From NCBI GenBank assembly GCA_036924285.1, contig JAYKYS010000012.1, forward strand, positions 7,626,001 through 7,690,000: a stretch of DNA of 64,000 bases, written 5' to 3'. A model generated the notes under the pieces. That model ran no database searches, was not told the origin of the DNA, and saw only the letters and a list, made by a program, of their open reading frames with translations. This DNA is from Asterella californica (taxonomy: Eukaryota; Streptophyta; Marchantiopsida; Marchantiales; Aytoniaceae). The position numbers were made by a program, and so were the translations under genes. Of the stretch, positions 1-12,060 are shown one piece after another (within the stretch, counting starts at the first letter, position 1; the number at the start of each line of letters is the position of its first letter).

Positions 1-1376
1 TTGTAAAAGGTGATAAGTATAACCTAAGCTTAGTTATTTGTCTGTATTAGATGACATTACAATTTTTTGTATGAATTATTGCTACGCAGGATAGCTATAC
101 TTCAATTGTGAAAACCTGCAAGGGATAGGGCACTTTTGTCGTGTAGAGGGACTGGACAAATGGAGACGTTGTAAAAACCCGAAAAAGAGAGGAAAAATTT
201 ATACTTGGATAATCGTTAACAAATAGTCTAGTTAAATTTCATTGCAAGCGTAACTCTTAGTTTTTACTTCTAAATAATCAGTTGCTGTTCTAGTTAAATA
301 TAGTGACAACTAAAATATTACAATGTCTATTTAACGCTTCTGTAATAGTTCATTCTCTCTGCATATCGTAAAAAGACTCAGCTGAACTTTTAAAAAGTAT
401 TATCTAGTCAATTCTGTCCATAAATGTTTTTATCTCTAAGATATAAAGTTTGAACTTAGATGAGAGATTTTTGTCATGTTGATCATGAGATTACTTGGGC
501 ATTCAATTATTTACTTGGTCGGCCCATGCATCGAACTTTTTACTTGATCGTGTCCCTATGTTTGATCCCTTACTTGGTCAGACCTATGATTGGATTAGTC
601 CACGAAGAGTGACAGATCAGCATTTAAGGTGACTTGGATGAGTTGCAGAGGTGGCGAGGACGAGTTGATCATCGATTCTGACAATATTTTAATAGACAAT
701 GGATGGTAATAGTTTGACGCACAGTCATCATTGATCGTTCGGACTTTTTTGGTCTTTGAAATTTATACTACAATTAGATCACGGTCATAATTCTCAGCTC
801 CAGTGTCAATTCGAGGAGTTCTTGGTATCACTGGAAAGCCCTCGTCGAGATCTTTTCAGTGATATCTTACTCACCTCCAGATCTTATGTGGAGCTCCGTC
901 CATGATCCAAAATGTTGCTCGAGCTCCAACACTTAGAATTTTTCCGAGGAACCATGATCCAACACCAGACTTGGACCTTGTGGTTCGGACCAGCATCCGA
1001 ATCATGGTCTGCATGCATCAGACCCATGTATCGGTCCTGCATCTCATACTTATGTGTTGGTCTTGCGTTTTTGTCTGTTTTCATACTTGTCTCCTTAGGT
1101 CAGCGTTCGTCTGATGGCGTCTTGGGATAGACCTTTATGTCTTAAATCAATATTCTAATCTTGGTTCAGAGAATCTATAAACTTTAACGGCTTGGTCCGA
1201 GTTAACTTAGGATTCACTCCGGCCAAGCCATTCAGTCTTACTCGCAGCGTTCACAACCTAGTGCAAGTCCACTAAAGTTATGTTGTTTGCGTCTACGTCC
1301 GATCTTGAGACTGAGGGCGTGACATTTAATAAGCCATTCGCAGCTTCATAGTACAAAAGTGTTTATACTTACACAT
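1..1376. other. Non-coding flank with dispersed repeat
   Basis: No gene is supported. The short open frames at 884-1130 recur at 19903-20085 only because the DNA is duplicated; they carry unrelated residues and no codon bias. Bases about 90-270 form a dispersed repeat that recurs in copy 2 (about 19120-19290) and, more diverged, at about 45960-46180 outside the duplication. Shared landmarks are CTATACTTCAATTGTGAAAA-like and ATCGTTAAC words. The class of this repeat is not clear; an LTR or DNA-transposon end is possible. Confidence 0.5.
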
Positions 1377-1392
1377 GCATGGCTTAATCTTT
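1377..1392. repeat. Target-site duplication of LINE A, left
   Basis: GCATGGCTTAATCTTT is followed by a short poly-T, the reverse complement of a LINE poly-A tail. An imperfect partner, GCATGACTTCATCTTT, lies at 7979-7994 beyond the 5' end of the element. The orthologous pair in copy 2 is at about 20448-20463 and 30789-30804. Confidence 0.65.
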
Positions 1393-1950
1393 TTTGATGA
1401 GAACTCGAGCAGGCCGAAATAGTCCATAGAGAACGGTTTTTACTTATAAGACGGCATCACACACGGGCGCCGTGAAAGAAAGAGCCATAAGATGGCATCG
1501 AGAAACCGAGGCATCCAAAAAGATGATCAAAGACCCTACGCAAACCAAGCAGAGTAACACATATCATTACATTTCAAGACATCATCATCTGTCCGTCGGA
1601 GCAGGCGAGGCAACGAGTATCCATAAGAAGATCATGTATAGTAATGATCTTTTAGTCGTCGTGAGGTTTAGATTCCAACGCATGAAATTACTAATATACG
1701 AGTTCAACAATACGAGAAGTAGTCTAATAAATAGAAAAAACCACGCAACACAATGCATGATATCAATTCGTAAACACGCCTTCATCCCTTGAGTCCAAGA
1801 CCAAAAGCATTCAGTGTTCAAAATTAGAACCACATCATTGGCACTGTCAATCGTCTTACAGCAATCGAGATCCATCATTCGTATTTCAGATTGTGCGCGC
1901 TGAGGTCTGATTTATTTTGATCTTGAGAGGGGTTTTAGAGGACATCAATT

Positions 1951-2008
1951 AACTGCCCACACATGAGGCAGTTAATTCGTGTATTAACTGCCTCATGTGT
2001 GGGCAGTT
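1951..2008. repeat. Perfect 26-bp inverted repeat (foldback)
   Basis: Arms 1951-1976 and 1983-2008 are perfect reverse complements around a 6-base spacer (TCGTGT). The arms are built on AACTGCC and GGCAGTT, so each arm can also fold on itself. The paralogous site in copy 2 (about 20990-21015) keeps only one arm-like copy. The fold-back therefore arose in copy 1 by local inverted duplication, or was lost from copy 2. Confidence 0.9.
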
Positions 2009-2959
2009 TTTGTTGTTATTGTCAGATATAGAAAAGAAGAGCACGAAAAGAAGGAGCACGCTCTTGGTTTGTAAGGTGTCGTGAGCTTGTCGTAGAAATG
2101 CAGCAACCTCGATCTTCGTCTTCTTCTATAAAATAAGTACACACCAATAGCACATGTTCACACTTGTGAGTTAGAAATCTACATGTAAGGTCACCATCTA
2201 TCATCTTGGACGATACGTAAGCTTGTCAGTGCACAACGATCTTCAACCTGAGAGTGAGAGCATGCAAACGGAAGAGAAATCCGTCATCTACAAATTTTTG
2301 TGCAAGATCTTAAGACAACAGAGAAAAGAGAGACAAGTCTCAGTTGATCTGGGAGGCAAGGGCCCAGTCACTCGTCTCAATCTTTCGTGTTTACTTTTTC
2401 ACAGTATCATCTCTCAGTTTTTTATCCTCGAAGGTTTTAGTTTTTTTTCGTCATCAATCTTTTGACATAGAGCAAAGATCACCACAATCCTTCGGTTGTG
2501 GTGAGATCACTTATCGATGTTTTCTCTTAATCATTGTCGAGTGCTCGTCTCTTTTTAACGTGTGCATGTGCAGATGTATTAGTTGCATCTATAATGAACA
2601 ATGCACGCATATCTACTTCAACACACTACATATGCTTCCATCGTGTTCTTTATCGAGCAATTGCCTCTTGTGAATGTGTGCATGTGTCTCAATAGCTTCC
2701 GCATCTACATAGGAGCGGAGCGAGATCTAGTCTTCTTCTTCGTGTCTCGTCTCCATAGAGAGTGATGTGGGTCATTCGATAGCGCATTATTTCACATTAG
2801 GTGTCCTCTTGGGTAGTCATCCGGTAAGCTTTCCATCGTACCAGTAGAGAGATCATCTGATGATGGATGAGGGTCCATAAGAATTGAAGTTGATGGGCGT
2901 GTTGGTGTCGAACATGATGCGTGCTCTCACAGTAGTGCTGGCAGCCGGGGTAGGATTAT

Positions 2960-4540
2960 GACTTCACCAAGTCGATAATAATTCAGTCCAAGTGGATTTC
3001 TATCCGTCCATCCGTCTAATTTCATATGCTTGCATAATAAAGTCTTCCCATGAGCTTTGATATCCCGAAAACCAAGTCCACCAGCTTCGTATAGTCTACA
3101 CATCTTATCCTAAGATATCAGTGATAATTTGGGATTTCCTTGAGCGTTAAACCCTCAAAGAAATTGTCTTCAAAGTCTGTCTATAGATCGAACAGCCTTG
3201 TCAGTTAAACCAATTAAAGATATGAAGAAAATTGACATCGCTTGAAAAATGTGTTTAACCAATATAGTCCGAGCCTCAAAAGTAAGGAACTCTGCTTTCC
3301 AATGTGCTAGTTGATCAACCATCATGTCAAAATAAAAGTTTAGCATCTGTGACGGAATAATACCTTGACCGAAGAGAGCACCCAGATGTTTATAAACTAG
3401 TTTAGGTTGCAAGATCTTACAGCCAGAGCGCAGTAACCAGTCTAGAGGTTTTGCAAAACCCATGACTAGTACGTGAGACTTATGTAAGTTAAGTAGTGCG
3501 TCCGAACTAGATTTGTAGAGTTTTATACAAGCTCTCAACGATAAAAAAGAGCGATATTCTAAGTCAAGAAAAACACTCATATCGTCTACAACGAGTGAAT
3601 ATTCCGATTTCACTAATTTTCCGAAGTGTAACTCATTGATAGCATCACTGTCAAAAGCGTTTGCAAATGTTGCATGAAAGGTTATGTTGACATGAAAAAA
3701 AGTAAAGGAGCAATAGGACACCTCTACTTGACTCCACGAGTGATATGAAAACGATAAGTACTTCCATCATTAAGATGAACCAAAGCAGTTGCACCGATCA
3801 TCAAACCTTGAATTAGCTTTAGAAATGCATCGTCAACTCCCAACACAGTCATAATGTCCCAAAGATAAGAGTGCTCAACTCGGTCGAAAGTTTTTTCAAA
3901 ATCGAGTTTACAAAAAAGTCATTTTGCTTATGACTATCGACTAAATTTTGTATCCACCATAAAGATAATACGTTATCAAACATGATGAGTTCTTTAACAA
4001 AACTTGTTTGTTGTTTCTTAACCAGCTTAAGTAGGACGATTTGGAGACTAAGAGCTAGTAGCTTGGCAATGATTTTATAATCTGTTGTGAGCATGGTCAT
4101 CAACGCATCACGAATAACGGATTTATGAATTAATTTGATAACTCTTTTCATTACAGAAGTTGCCATTGTTCCCGTTAATCATAACTTTTTGATAATCTCA
4201 TAAAACCCAGTCTCATTACAAACCAAAGAGATTGTAACACTTTCGAATAGACACCATCATACCAGGAGCTTTTTGACAAGGAAGGATAAAGACAATGTCA
4301 TTGATGAAATATAAGAAAGTAGAAGACGCTCAGCATCTGAGAGATGATTATGAAGCTTAGATAAGAGCTGCTTTCTGCAAGTCATATACAGAGTAGAAGG
4401 TGTCTCTGTTGTGAATAAAGAGAAGTAAAATCGTCCAATTTCCTTCATGATTTCAAGGTGATCTCTCGTGCAAGTGTCATTTGGAAGAATAAGTGAGTGG
4501 ATGTGAACTCTATCACTGTGAAGCTTATGCATGTTATAAA
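2960..4540 (-). pseudogene. LINE A reverse transcriptase remnant
   Basis: Reading 5' to 3' on the minus strand: a pre-RT linker (about 4257-4532), the RT entry motif TMLTTDYKIIAKLLA (about 4030-4120), motif A as KLDFEKTFDRVEHSYL (about 3850-3915, in a different frame from the preceding block, so a frameshift lies near 3917), and motif C as YSLVVDDMSVFL (about 3560-3600, in place of FADD). The C-terminal portion, with GGLGFRDIKAH near 3050-3100, is also present. These motifs place it in the plant L1-like RT clade. Frameshifts and stops rule out activity. Confidence 0.8.
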
Positions 4541-4699
4541 ATTATTTGCTAAAAACGTCTCCAAGACCAAGATATTTAACACGTGACCAAGTATGGATAA
4601 GTGTATCATACTCATGTTCTAAAGAGCGTTTTTTATCTTCCAAGTTTTGAATTTCATCTACAAGGTTAGAAGAAGGAAGCAAAGCCATCTAGAATAAGC

Positions 4700-5566
4700 A
4701 ACTTGAAGTTGACTTTCAAGGAGGAGGAGAAAGTTTGCTTTGTCGTGCGCCTCTTGTTGTTTAGTTTTCATATACTTCTTGATAAGACCCCAACCTCTAG
4801 CATAAGCTCGTCTTGTAAAATTGAGACGATCCCAAATTTTCTGAATCAGTTTTTGTTTTCAAGTTTATTCAGATGTAACAAGCTGAATTTGAAATACTCA
4901 GATCCAAAATCGACAATAGATTGCGACAATATTACAACAACATCGATCTCCAACAATAAAGTAAGTGGTTGATGATCAGATAGCATTGTACATGAATGAT
5001 GTAAGAGCAATGAGACAACTCATCATCCTAGATTACAAACGTATATTTGGTCGAGTCTGGAGAATTGAACAAATTCGTCATTAGCGTTTCCATCGAGTAT
5101 AAGAAAGGCTTGGTTTGTCAACAACCAAGTCTAGTGAGTTACACAACTGTAATTTAACTTTTAGTGCTAAATAGAAGGTTGATCCGAAGATCGTCTCGGA
5201 TCAACTTTCGTCGTAGAGTAGGTGTGAGGTGCATAGAAACAAACGACATGAAAATCTTGACCTCTTTCGTGGGTCCTAGTTAAAGTTAAACATCCGTCAT
5301 CAAAATCATCATGTTCTACAATTTGAATTGATTTATGTATCAGTAAGGCTGAATTGCCACCACCCTGACTAACTTTCTCAATTATTCAATATTGTTTAAA
5401 TATCAATTGACCAACATCTTTAAGCTTGAAAGCATTAAGTTTATGTTCTTGAATAGACATGATATCAGGTATTTTCGCTTGTGATTGCATCCAATCCTTA
5501 AGCTTTAGCTTTCAACTTGTGTCGTTCAACCCGTCAACATTCCAGGAGGTGATCTTCATCTTCATG
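4700..5566 (-). pseudogene. LINE A APE-type endonuclease (EN2) remnant
   Basis: The minus strand begins MKMKITSWNVDGLNDT at about 5520-5566. It continues with PDIMSIQEHKLNAFKL at about 5420-5470, the QEH motif of apurinic-type LINE endonucleases that contains the catalytic Glu. The frame is broken further on. It lies directly upstream (in minus-strand sense) of the RT block, as expected for LINE ORF2. Confidence 0.75.
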
Positions 5567-5599
5567 TGAGATAAATGGAGAGAAGAAGAATCCGTCATT

Positions 5600-7690
5600 T
5601 AGCACTTTGATCGCGTGAAGTAGAATAGACCTCTTTATCACTTGGCAAATTTTGTGAGCTCTGGTTTATCGATTTGAAAGTTTTACATGATCTGTGATAT
5701 CCGGCTGAGGCTGAGTTTAGGGTACTAGCTGAGCACGAATGACACCAGAAATAAGTCCAAAGCTCCAAGAGTGAAATTGAAACAGAGAAAAAGAATCTAC
5801 CAAAGTGGAGATGAATGACATCGAGTTCAATCTAGAGTTTTGATGTTTTACTGCTACAATTCGAAGATTGAAGATCTAGAGATTAGATCGAGGTCAAAGA
5901 TCGGAGATGTCAATGTTGAGAAGAGCGATAACAATATTATCGAAGAGAGGTAAAGATACCGAACCTGATATGTTGTTTGCACCTCCATCAACAATATTGA
6001 CAGTGTTGATATTCTGTTGTCCACCGTTGATAGCATCGAGAGAAGAAGAGTCTGTCGTATTTTTATTTTAGATCGAGTCAAAGCAGAGATAGTAGTGGCA
6101 GTGACTTTATCATTGATTCGTATAAGACAATAGTCGATCCAATGGTCAAATCTTTTACATCGAAAACAGCAACCGAAGATGTTGTAAAATGTAACAGAGA
6201 ACTCAAAGATAATAACATCGCATCGAATAGTGATGAACTCGAGAATTTTTTTCGTTCAATTCTAAAGAATACACACCTTGGTGTTTTTAGATACATGATC
6301 AGAAAGAAATTGAAGAATGACAACAATTTTATCGAGAGGAGCTAATACAATATCTAACTTTTTGCGTATGATAGTGTTTAAGTCAGATAGCTCGATCCAA
6401 ACTAAGATTTCTCTCGACAAAAGATGTTGCTCTCAACTTGAGCAGACCAAGGTAAGAGTCAACCAAAGAATCCATTAGAATTACAAGTTCGTTGAAGTAT
6501 GAGCGATTGCTTGTCGACTTTGGAACGAAAGATCGTGATGAAGTGATATCGTTCAACACTTCTGAGGTGATCGAGTTCGATAGATAGCTGCTTCATCCAT
6601 TCTTTACGTATCCATGCGTGCAAAGAAGAAGTAGTGGTGTAACATCGAGAAAAAACAAGACTAGATTTTTATTTTTCAGTTCGACAATCTTAGATAAGCC
6701 GTCTTCGAGAAGTATGATAGATTCGTAAGAAGGAATAGACTTATCAGATCTGGTAGGCTGTCGAATAGTTAATGCTTGTAAGACCTCAATAAGCTGAGAT
6801 TCACACAACAGATTGTCAAGGTCCTCATTGATCGCAATAAGAGCCATGTATGAGACATTGTGTAGACGGAAGCGAATCAAAGAAGAAACAAAAGTCCAAA
6901 GACAATGGCAGTCAAAAACGTCGGTAAAAGACACAACTAAAGAGTGTAGTGATCATCAGAGCGTGCTATCAAGAACGAAAGAGAAAGCATATAAGTGTAA
7001 CAAAACGAACGACACTGAAAAAACAAGAGTAGCACGAAGAGCCACCAACTTCTCGATAAAGAAGACCAAAGAGAATGAGTCGATGGATGAAAGAGTGCCG
7101 TTTGAAGAAGTTCAATGGTAGCACAACGTGCAGATTGCAACGATGGAGACAAAATTCGTACGAGCAAAAGCAGAATCTACAAAAACAAAAAAGTAAATTG
7201 AAAGTTTGGCAAAAATGTTGCAGGTGATTGTCAATTGAGGTGAACAAGGAGAAGAGAAAGAACACGAAATAGTCAACAAAAATGAATTTTGACGAAAAAC
7301 TGGATAAAGTTGTGATGAAGAAGAGATAAAATAGATGAAACAGAGAAAGTACAGTAACAAGAAAAGTTGAATGTGTGAAAAAAAATCGTCGTTTAAGAAA
7401 AACCACGTTGAGAAAAAATTCACAGAAAGACAACGTAGAGGAGAGATTGCATGAAGAGATTCGTGTGAAGAAAGTTGATAGATCAGATCCTGTAACAAAA
7501 TATTGCAATATATGTTGAAATGCAGATTTTTCATGGATCCAAAAAAACCAATGAATCGATAATTTCTGCGAACTCGCAATCGCGAAAAAGAATTTGTGAT
7601 AGAAATAAGTCCGTAATTATCGCACGACAAGTAAAATCGCATTGTAAAAAGCTTGAACGCAAAAAAACGCACAACCACGAGGAGCATGAA
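5600..7690 (-). pseudogene. LINE A ORF1-like region with CCHC knuckle
   Basis: A CCHC zinc knuckle is encoded at 6127-6168 on the minus strand (CFRCKRFDHWIDYC; spacing C-x2-C-x4-H-x4-C). It is preceded by a DUF4283-like region typical of plant LINE ORF1 (about 6170-7000). After the knuckle, about 5640-5720, are remains of a first endonuclease-like domain (QPQPDIT) that is cut short and followed within 100 bases by the canonical EN2 start. A full version of that first domain is at 28130-28860. Open frames at 6937-7687 are arginine/serine/phenylalanine-rich and may be the ORF1 N-terminus or 5' UTR. Confidence 0.6.
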
Positions 7691-7978
7691 GAAACAAAGA
7701 GAACTTTGATTTAACTAAACTGCAAGTTGAATCATGGACCCTACAGCAACAGCAAATGTCGTGATGATCATGAGGTCTCCAAGAACGTTGTTTAGGTGCT
7801 TCTAATCGTTGATGAAAAAACTAACAAACGAAGAAAAAAGAGACGAAAAAAAGAGAGACGAAAAGAATGAACATGAATGTTCCCAGGGCACCAAATTTCC
7901 AAGAGAAAAGATGTCAACATTGATCCCGTTCAATCTTCTTTCCTGTACTTCTCACCGCTCTTCTTGCTCTATCTCTCT

Positions 7979-7994
7979 GCATGACTTCATCTTT
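7979..7994. repeat. Target-site duplication of LINE A, right
   Basis: GCATGACTTCATCTTT matches the left copy at 1377-1392 at 14 of 16 bases. It is followed by GAGACAAGCATATGACTACT. The same flank follows LINE B (10871) and LINE D (35488), so the flank is itself repeated. Confidence 0.6.
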
Positions 7995-8055
7995 GAGACA
8001 AGCATATGACTACTGACAAGATCAACCAAGTAGTCGACTCTCCACAAACTCTTAT

Positions 8056-8069
8056 ATGGCTTAATCTTT
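8056..8069. repeat. Target-site duplication of LINE B, left
   Basis: ATGGCTTAATCTTT is followed by additional Ts (LINE poly-A tail on the minus strand). The identical 14-mer is at 10857-10870. Confidence 0.8.
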
Positions 8070-10856
8070 TTTTTGACGGGAACCCATGAAGGCCGAAAAC
8101 AGCTAACAGGGATCAATTTTTTAATGATAACAACCCTCGCGAGCACCAAAACAGAAGCCATGAGAATGATGTCGAGGATGACACCATATTCCAAAAAGGT
8201 GCCCTAAAGACCCCGGGTAGTCGAGTGAGGCAAAGTCGTGAAAAATAACACAAGGACCAACCGTATGTCTGCCGGAATGTACGAGGATGAATTCTGGAGC
8301 CAGCGCCTAGAGACATTGTCAAGTATCTACATTTTTGAATTGTTGTGCGATTGTCTACATACACAATGATGCGGGTGTGTCTATTGCGATAACGAGAGTA
8401 ATGCGCGGTAAGCGTTTCTTGAAGACGAGATGTGACTGTCGCGATCGTTATCAAGTGGATCAGCGTTTTTCACACATCCTTTCCGGATGTTGTACTTGTT
8501 GATCCGGGTCAGTCGTCAATGTTAGCACAGAACGATCACAAATCGCAAGTGATTCTAGTGTTCCTACTCATCCATTGTTGTATTGCGTTAGACCGACAAG
8601 TAGCTTCCCGCACCTACAATTTGTGTCTGGAGGCCAGCTGCAGAGGATATAATTTTAGACGGTGAGAATCAGAGAAAGAATGAGTCTTGAGGTCTTTGAA
8701 GCCCAACCCGTCCTTTGTTTTGCATCTGCACATTTTTTCCCAAGCCACTAGTGCAATCTTCGTCTTCCCTTCGTCGTTAGTGCCCCAGAAGAACTTCTTA
8801 CAAATTTGGTCTATTTCTTTGGCTGCTCTATCTATAAGTCCGATTAGTGACATGAAGAAAACATGCATTGCTCTAAGAACATGCTTCAGTAGAACGACAC
8901 GTGCTTCAAAAGAGAGATATTCTCCTTTCCAATCTTACGTCTTTTGGTGGAGTTTATCAATGCAGTATTGGAATTTTTTGTGCTTCATGATATCTTGACC
9001 GATTGGAATCGCCAAGTGTCGGTGCATCTCTTTCTTTTTGTACACCAAGCACACAGTTTTTGACAACCACGTTGAGCAGCATGTATTCTCCATCAACATA
9101 GCACTTGACTTTTCAATATTAAGTCTTGCTCCAGATCTTTCTTCATATACCTTGATGCACTCACGCAAGTCGTTGAAAGAGGACTCGTCCAACTCCATGA
9201 AGCACCCATGTCGTCTACGAACAGGGAATAGTCAACCCTCATTTCTACGAATGTGAGCCCACAGATTCTTCTCTCGTTGTATGTCAGGTCCATTTCTTCC
9301 ATCAGGGGCTGCGTAGCGATCGCGAATAAGAGAGGAGCAAGAGGGCATCCTTGTTTCACTCTTCTTTCCACAAAAAAGTGATAGATACTTCTGCCATTGA
9401 TGTGAACCGTCGCGACTATCCCTTCTGTGAGTCCTTTTACCAGCTGGATGCACTTCTCGTCTAGTCCTACCTTTTCTAACGTAGTCCAAAGATAGTCGTG
9501 ATTGACCCTATCGTAAGTTTTTTCAAAATCAAGTTTGATGTATACATCGGTTCTCTTCCTCTGCTTTATCAGGTCTTGTGTTAGCTCGACACTGATGATG
9601 TTGTCTAGCATATTTCGTCTCTTGATAAACCTTGTCTGTTGCGCATTGACTATCTTCGGGAGTAGAAGCTGGAGCCTGGTCGCATGATCTTGGCAATGAT
9701 TTTATAATCAATTGTCAACATTGTAAGCGGACGTCAGTCCTTAAGTCTCACCTTGTTGGTGGACTTAAGTATGAGTTTTATTACTCCCTCTGTGATAGTG
9801 TTAGCTAGAATGCTTGTCTCCGAGTACTTGCATAACATCGTGTAATAGCACGGATTCACAATGTGCCAGATTTGCTAGAGACATTCCATAGAGACATCAT
9901 CGACACGAGGTGACTTGTTGCGCAGAAGCGCCTGTATCACTTCTGCTACCTCATGGAGCGATGGCATTTCAGTCAACATCGTGCGATCTGTCTCACTCAG
10001 GTGGTCCTCACTCTCCCTAGGAGTTCGCGTTGATTCGATGTGGACTGCAGGTCAATCTCCTCGGTCTTATAGAGAGCAACGTAGAATGTGCCGATTTTTG
10101 ACATTATCGTTGAGGTGCAGTTTACCTGTGTTCTGTCTTTTTTCCTCGATGAGATAATTCGTTCTCTCGCGCATTTTTGCTTATGGATGTTGAAGAAATA
10201 TTTGATAGGTGCGTCTCCTAGCCTCAGATGCTTCGCCCTCGACCACAATCTTATCTGCACGTCTCTTTCGTGCTCCAGACGTCTCTTCTTGTCTTCTAGG
10301 TCTCTAATCTCTTCTAACCTGGCTTGTTCTCAGTCCTCTACAGGTGCGTGATGCAATTCTTGGATGCGTTGTTCTAGTGTATCAATGGACTGGATGACCT
10401 TGGAGGATTGACGTTGTTGGTTCCTCATGTACATGCGTATACCCTTCCAGCCTTGTACATAGACTCTCTTAGGGTCCCTATCCTCTATTTTCAAGACCTC
10501 CTATATCTTTTTTATAGCAACCATGTTCTCCGGTTTGCGCATTTGTGTCAAGCTGTATTTGAAGTAAGACGCATGAGAGTCACTTGAGGAACCTGTCCAT
10601 GTTTCTTCCACTCTGATGATAAGATCGACGGTGATGGATAGGTGATCGGAGAACGTGGAGCCTGAATGATGTCTGAAGTTAGTGATCTCAGAAAGCCACC
10701 TACCCATGTGTAGATCTTGTTAATTTTGGACCATTGTACAATTTCACCATAGTACCTCCACCTCGTATGTTGTGGTCCTTCTTGTCTTGTCACTGTTTCG
10801 ACTGAGTCAACTAGTTGAAGCTTCCTTCTTAGTTGTTTGAACGCGTCCTCCTCTAC
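8070..10856 (-). mobile_element. LINE B, 5'-truncated non-LTR retrotransposon
   Basis: A 2.8-kb minus-strand LINE between identical 14-bp target duplications. The 3' UTR lies at about 8070-8600 and ORF2 from about 8614 to the 5' edge. The 5' edge falls inside the endonuclease domain, at the block whose LINE D counterpart is near 34490, so it is a classic 5'-truncated TPRT product. It is more closely related to LINE D (30828-35472) than to LINE A. It sits next to LINE A, at a second copy of the same target motif. Confidence 0.85.
8614..10856 (-). pseudogene. LINE B ORF2 (partial EN, RT) pseudogene
   Basis: Minus-strand blocks in order: endonuclease C-terminal part (about 10501-10856, with HHSGSTFSDHLS, the conserved SDH segment), linker (about 9997-10260), then RT with motif A IKLDFEKTYDRVNHDYLW and motif B RVKQGCPLAPLLF (9093-9611), and motif C DYSLFVDDMGA (near 9210, FVDD in place of FADD). 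A C-terminal block with GLGFKDLKTH lies at 8614-8868. The blocks are in different frames and carry stops. RT residues are well kept, so it is a fairly recent copy, but it cannot make a full protein. Confidence 0.85.
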
Positions 10857-10870
10857 ATGGCTTAATCTTT
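10857..10870. repeat. Target-site duplication of LINE B, right
   Basis: ATGGCTTAATCTTT, identical to 8056-8069, followed by GATACAAGCATATGACTACT. Confidence 0.8.
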
Positions 10871-11299
10871 GATACAAGCATATGACTACTGACAAAATCA
10901 ACCGGATAGTACCACTTTGCTCATATTAGTGACATAAAAAATGATGAGGTTGTCTAGTATACTAAAGGAAGTCATATCACGTATCGAGAGGACGAACATC
11001 CACATGAATCTGTTGATGAAATCGAAACTTGTCTACTTCGAGTTTGAATATAGAAAAGTATATTCAATGGAACGAGTACAATTATGATATATGATGTGTC
11101 TCATTCATCCTCATCTAGTGTCTATAGATGACGCGATCTTGCAAAGAATTCGTGCTGGTTAAAGATCAGTATTTGGAAATCAAGTAGTTGTAAAACATAA
11201 TACAACCCTTAACTTGTTTGACACGCTTATATTTGCTCAAGAGCCACTTGTAGTGTTCTTCTTTTCAGACAAAAAGTTAATTATGATCATAGTAAAAAT

Positions 11300-12060
11300 T
11301 TGATTCATATAATAATCATGAGTCAACTCAATATTTATTTTCAATTCAATGTTTTCACAAAATTTTATAATTTTTCATGCTTGTCAGTTGTGTCTCGCCT
11401 TGGTCTCCATGCGAAAACAGCACGAAGACCAAGGCGGACATGCTGCTCGAGGGAGAGAAGGCCACAGTAATAAGGACGAGCTGACAAATTTTGAAGAGAT
11501 GATGTGTATACACATAGCACTTTCTCGAAGAAAGCTCAAGGTCCGCGAAGATGCGAGGTGACAGTTTTGTCTCGAGGATCGATTGTAGACTACGAGAGGG
11601 GGTTTCAGGATAGTGGCACGAGGTGTCTTAGAGTAGAGGCCGTCGCGATAGTGCCGAGATCTTGTATTTGCCCTAGGTCGTCCTGATTCGAAGACGGAGC
11701 CATATTATGAGCCGTTTGGCCGTTTGGTGTAATTTTTGGTGTAGCCTCGAGTGTGTTTGCATGTGCGTGGATGCTTGAGTGTATTCTAAAGATCGATAGG
11801 CGAGGGGAAGAGTGCGTTTCCTCGTTCTCGACGGAAGTCCCGCGGAAATGAGAGCATGGAAGGTCTGAATGATTCTACGAGCTAAGGACGGAGACGCGAG
11901 ATAACCATTTTCGAGTAAATTGTGGTATTTACCGATCCGCGATCTGGTAGCGCCCCCGGGAATTGTGTCAGACATCATCATTCTTTCACTTATAGATAAT
12001 ATTTTTTATTATGAATAAAAATACATTAACAAAAATATATAATTGTAGTATAATAATTGA
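11300..12060. other. Copy-1-specific insertion, about 750 bp
   Basis: Copy 2 goes directly from GATCATAGTCAAAG (about 35895) to AATAGAATCC (35938). Copy 1 carries about 750 extra bases in the same place. The insert is more GC-rich than its AT-rich surroundings between about 11390 and 11980. It has an uninterrupted 102-codon minus-strand frame (11673-11981), which I do not recognise and would not call a gene. No clear terminal repeats or target duplication were found. It could be a captured gene fragment or a non-autonomous element. Confidence 0.6.

Larger units (their letters stand above)
1393..7978 (-). mobile_element. LINE A, non-LTR retrotransposon, degenerate
   Basis: A minus-strand LINE of about 6.6 kb: poly-T tail at 1392, 3' UTR at about 1393-2900, RT at about 2960-4540, endonuclease at about 4700-5566, and an ORF1-like CCHC region at about 5600-7690. 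The 3' UTR is recognisably related to the ends of the LINEs at 8070 and 30828; all share GGCCGAAAACAGC-like and AAAGACCCCG-like words. Imperfect target duplications flank it. All coding parts are broken by stops and frameshifts, so it is a dead copy. The same insertion is found in copy 2 of the duplication. Confidence 0.8.

Noticed and set aside
1472..1792. 106-codon plus-strand frame, similar to one at 20519-20791
   Set aside because: The similarity reflects the DNA duplication. The frame lies antisense to a LINE 3' UTR, and its end is not conserved.
8056..10870. LINEs B and D as one insertion older than the duplication
   Set aside because: Their truncation points, target-duplication sequences and neighbouring flanks differ, so separate insertions at the same word fit better. 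This is not proven.
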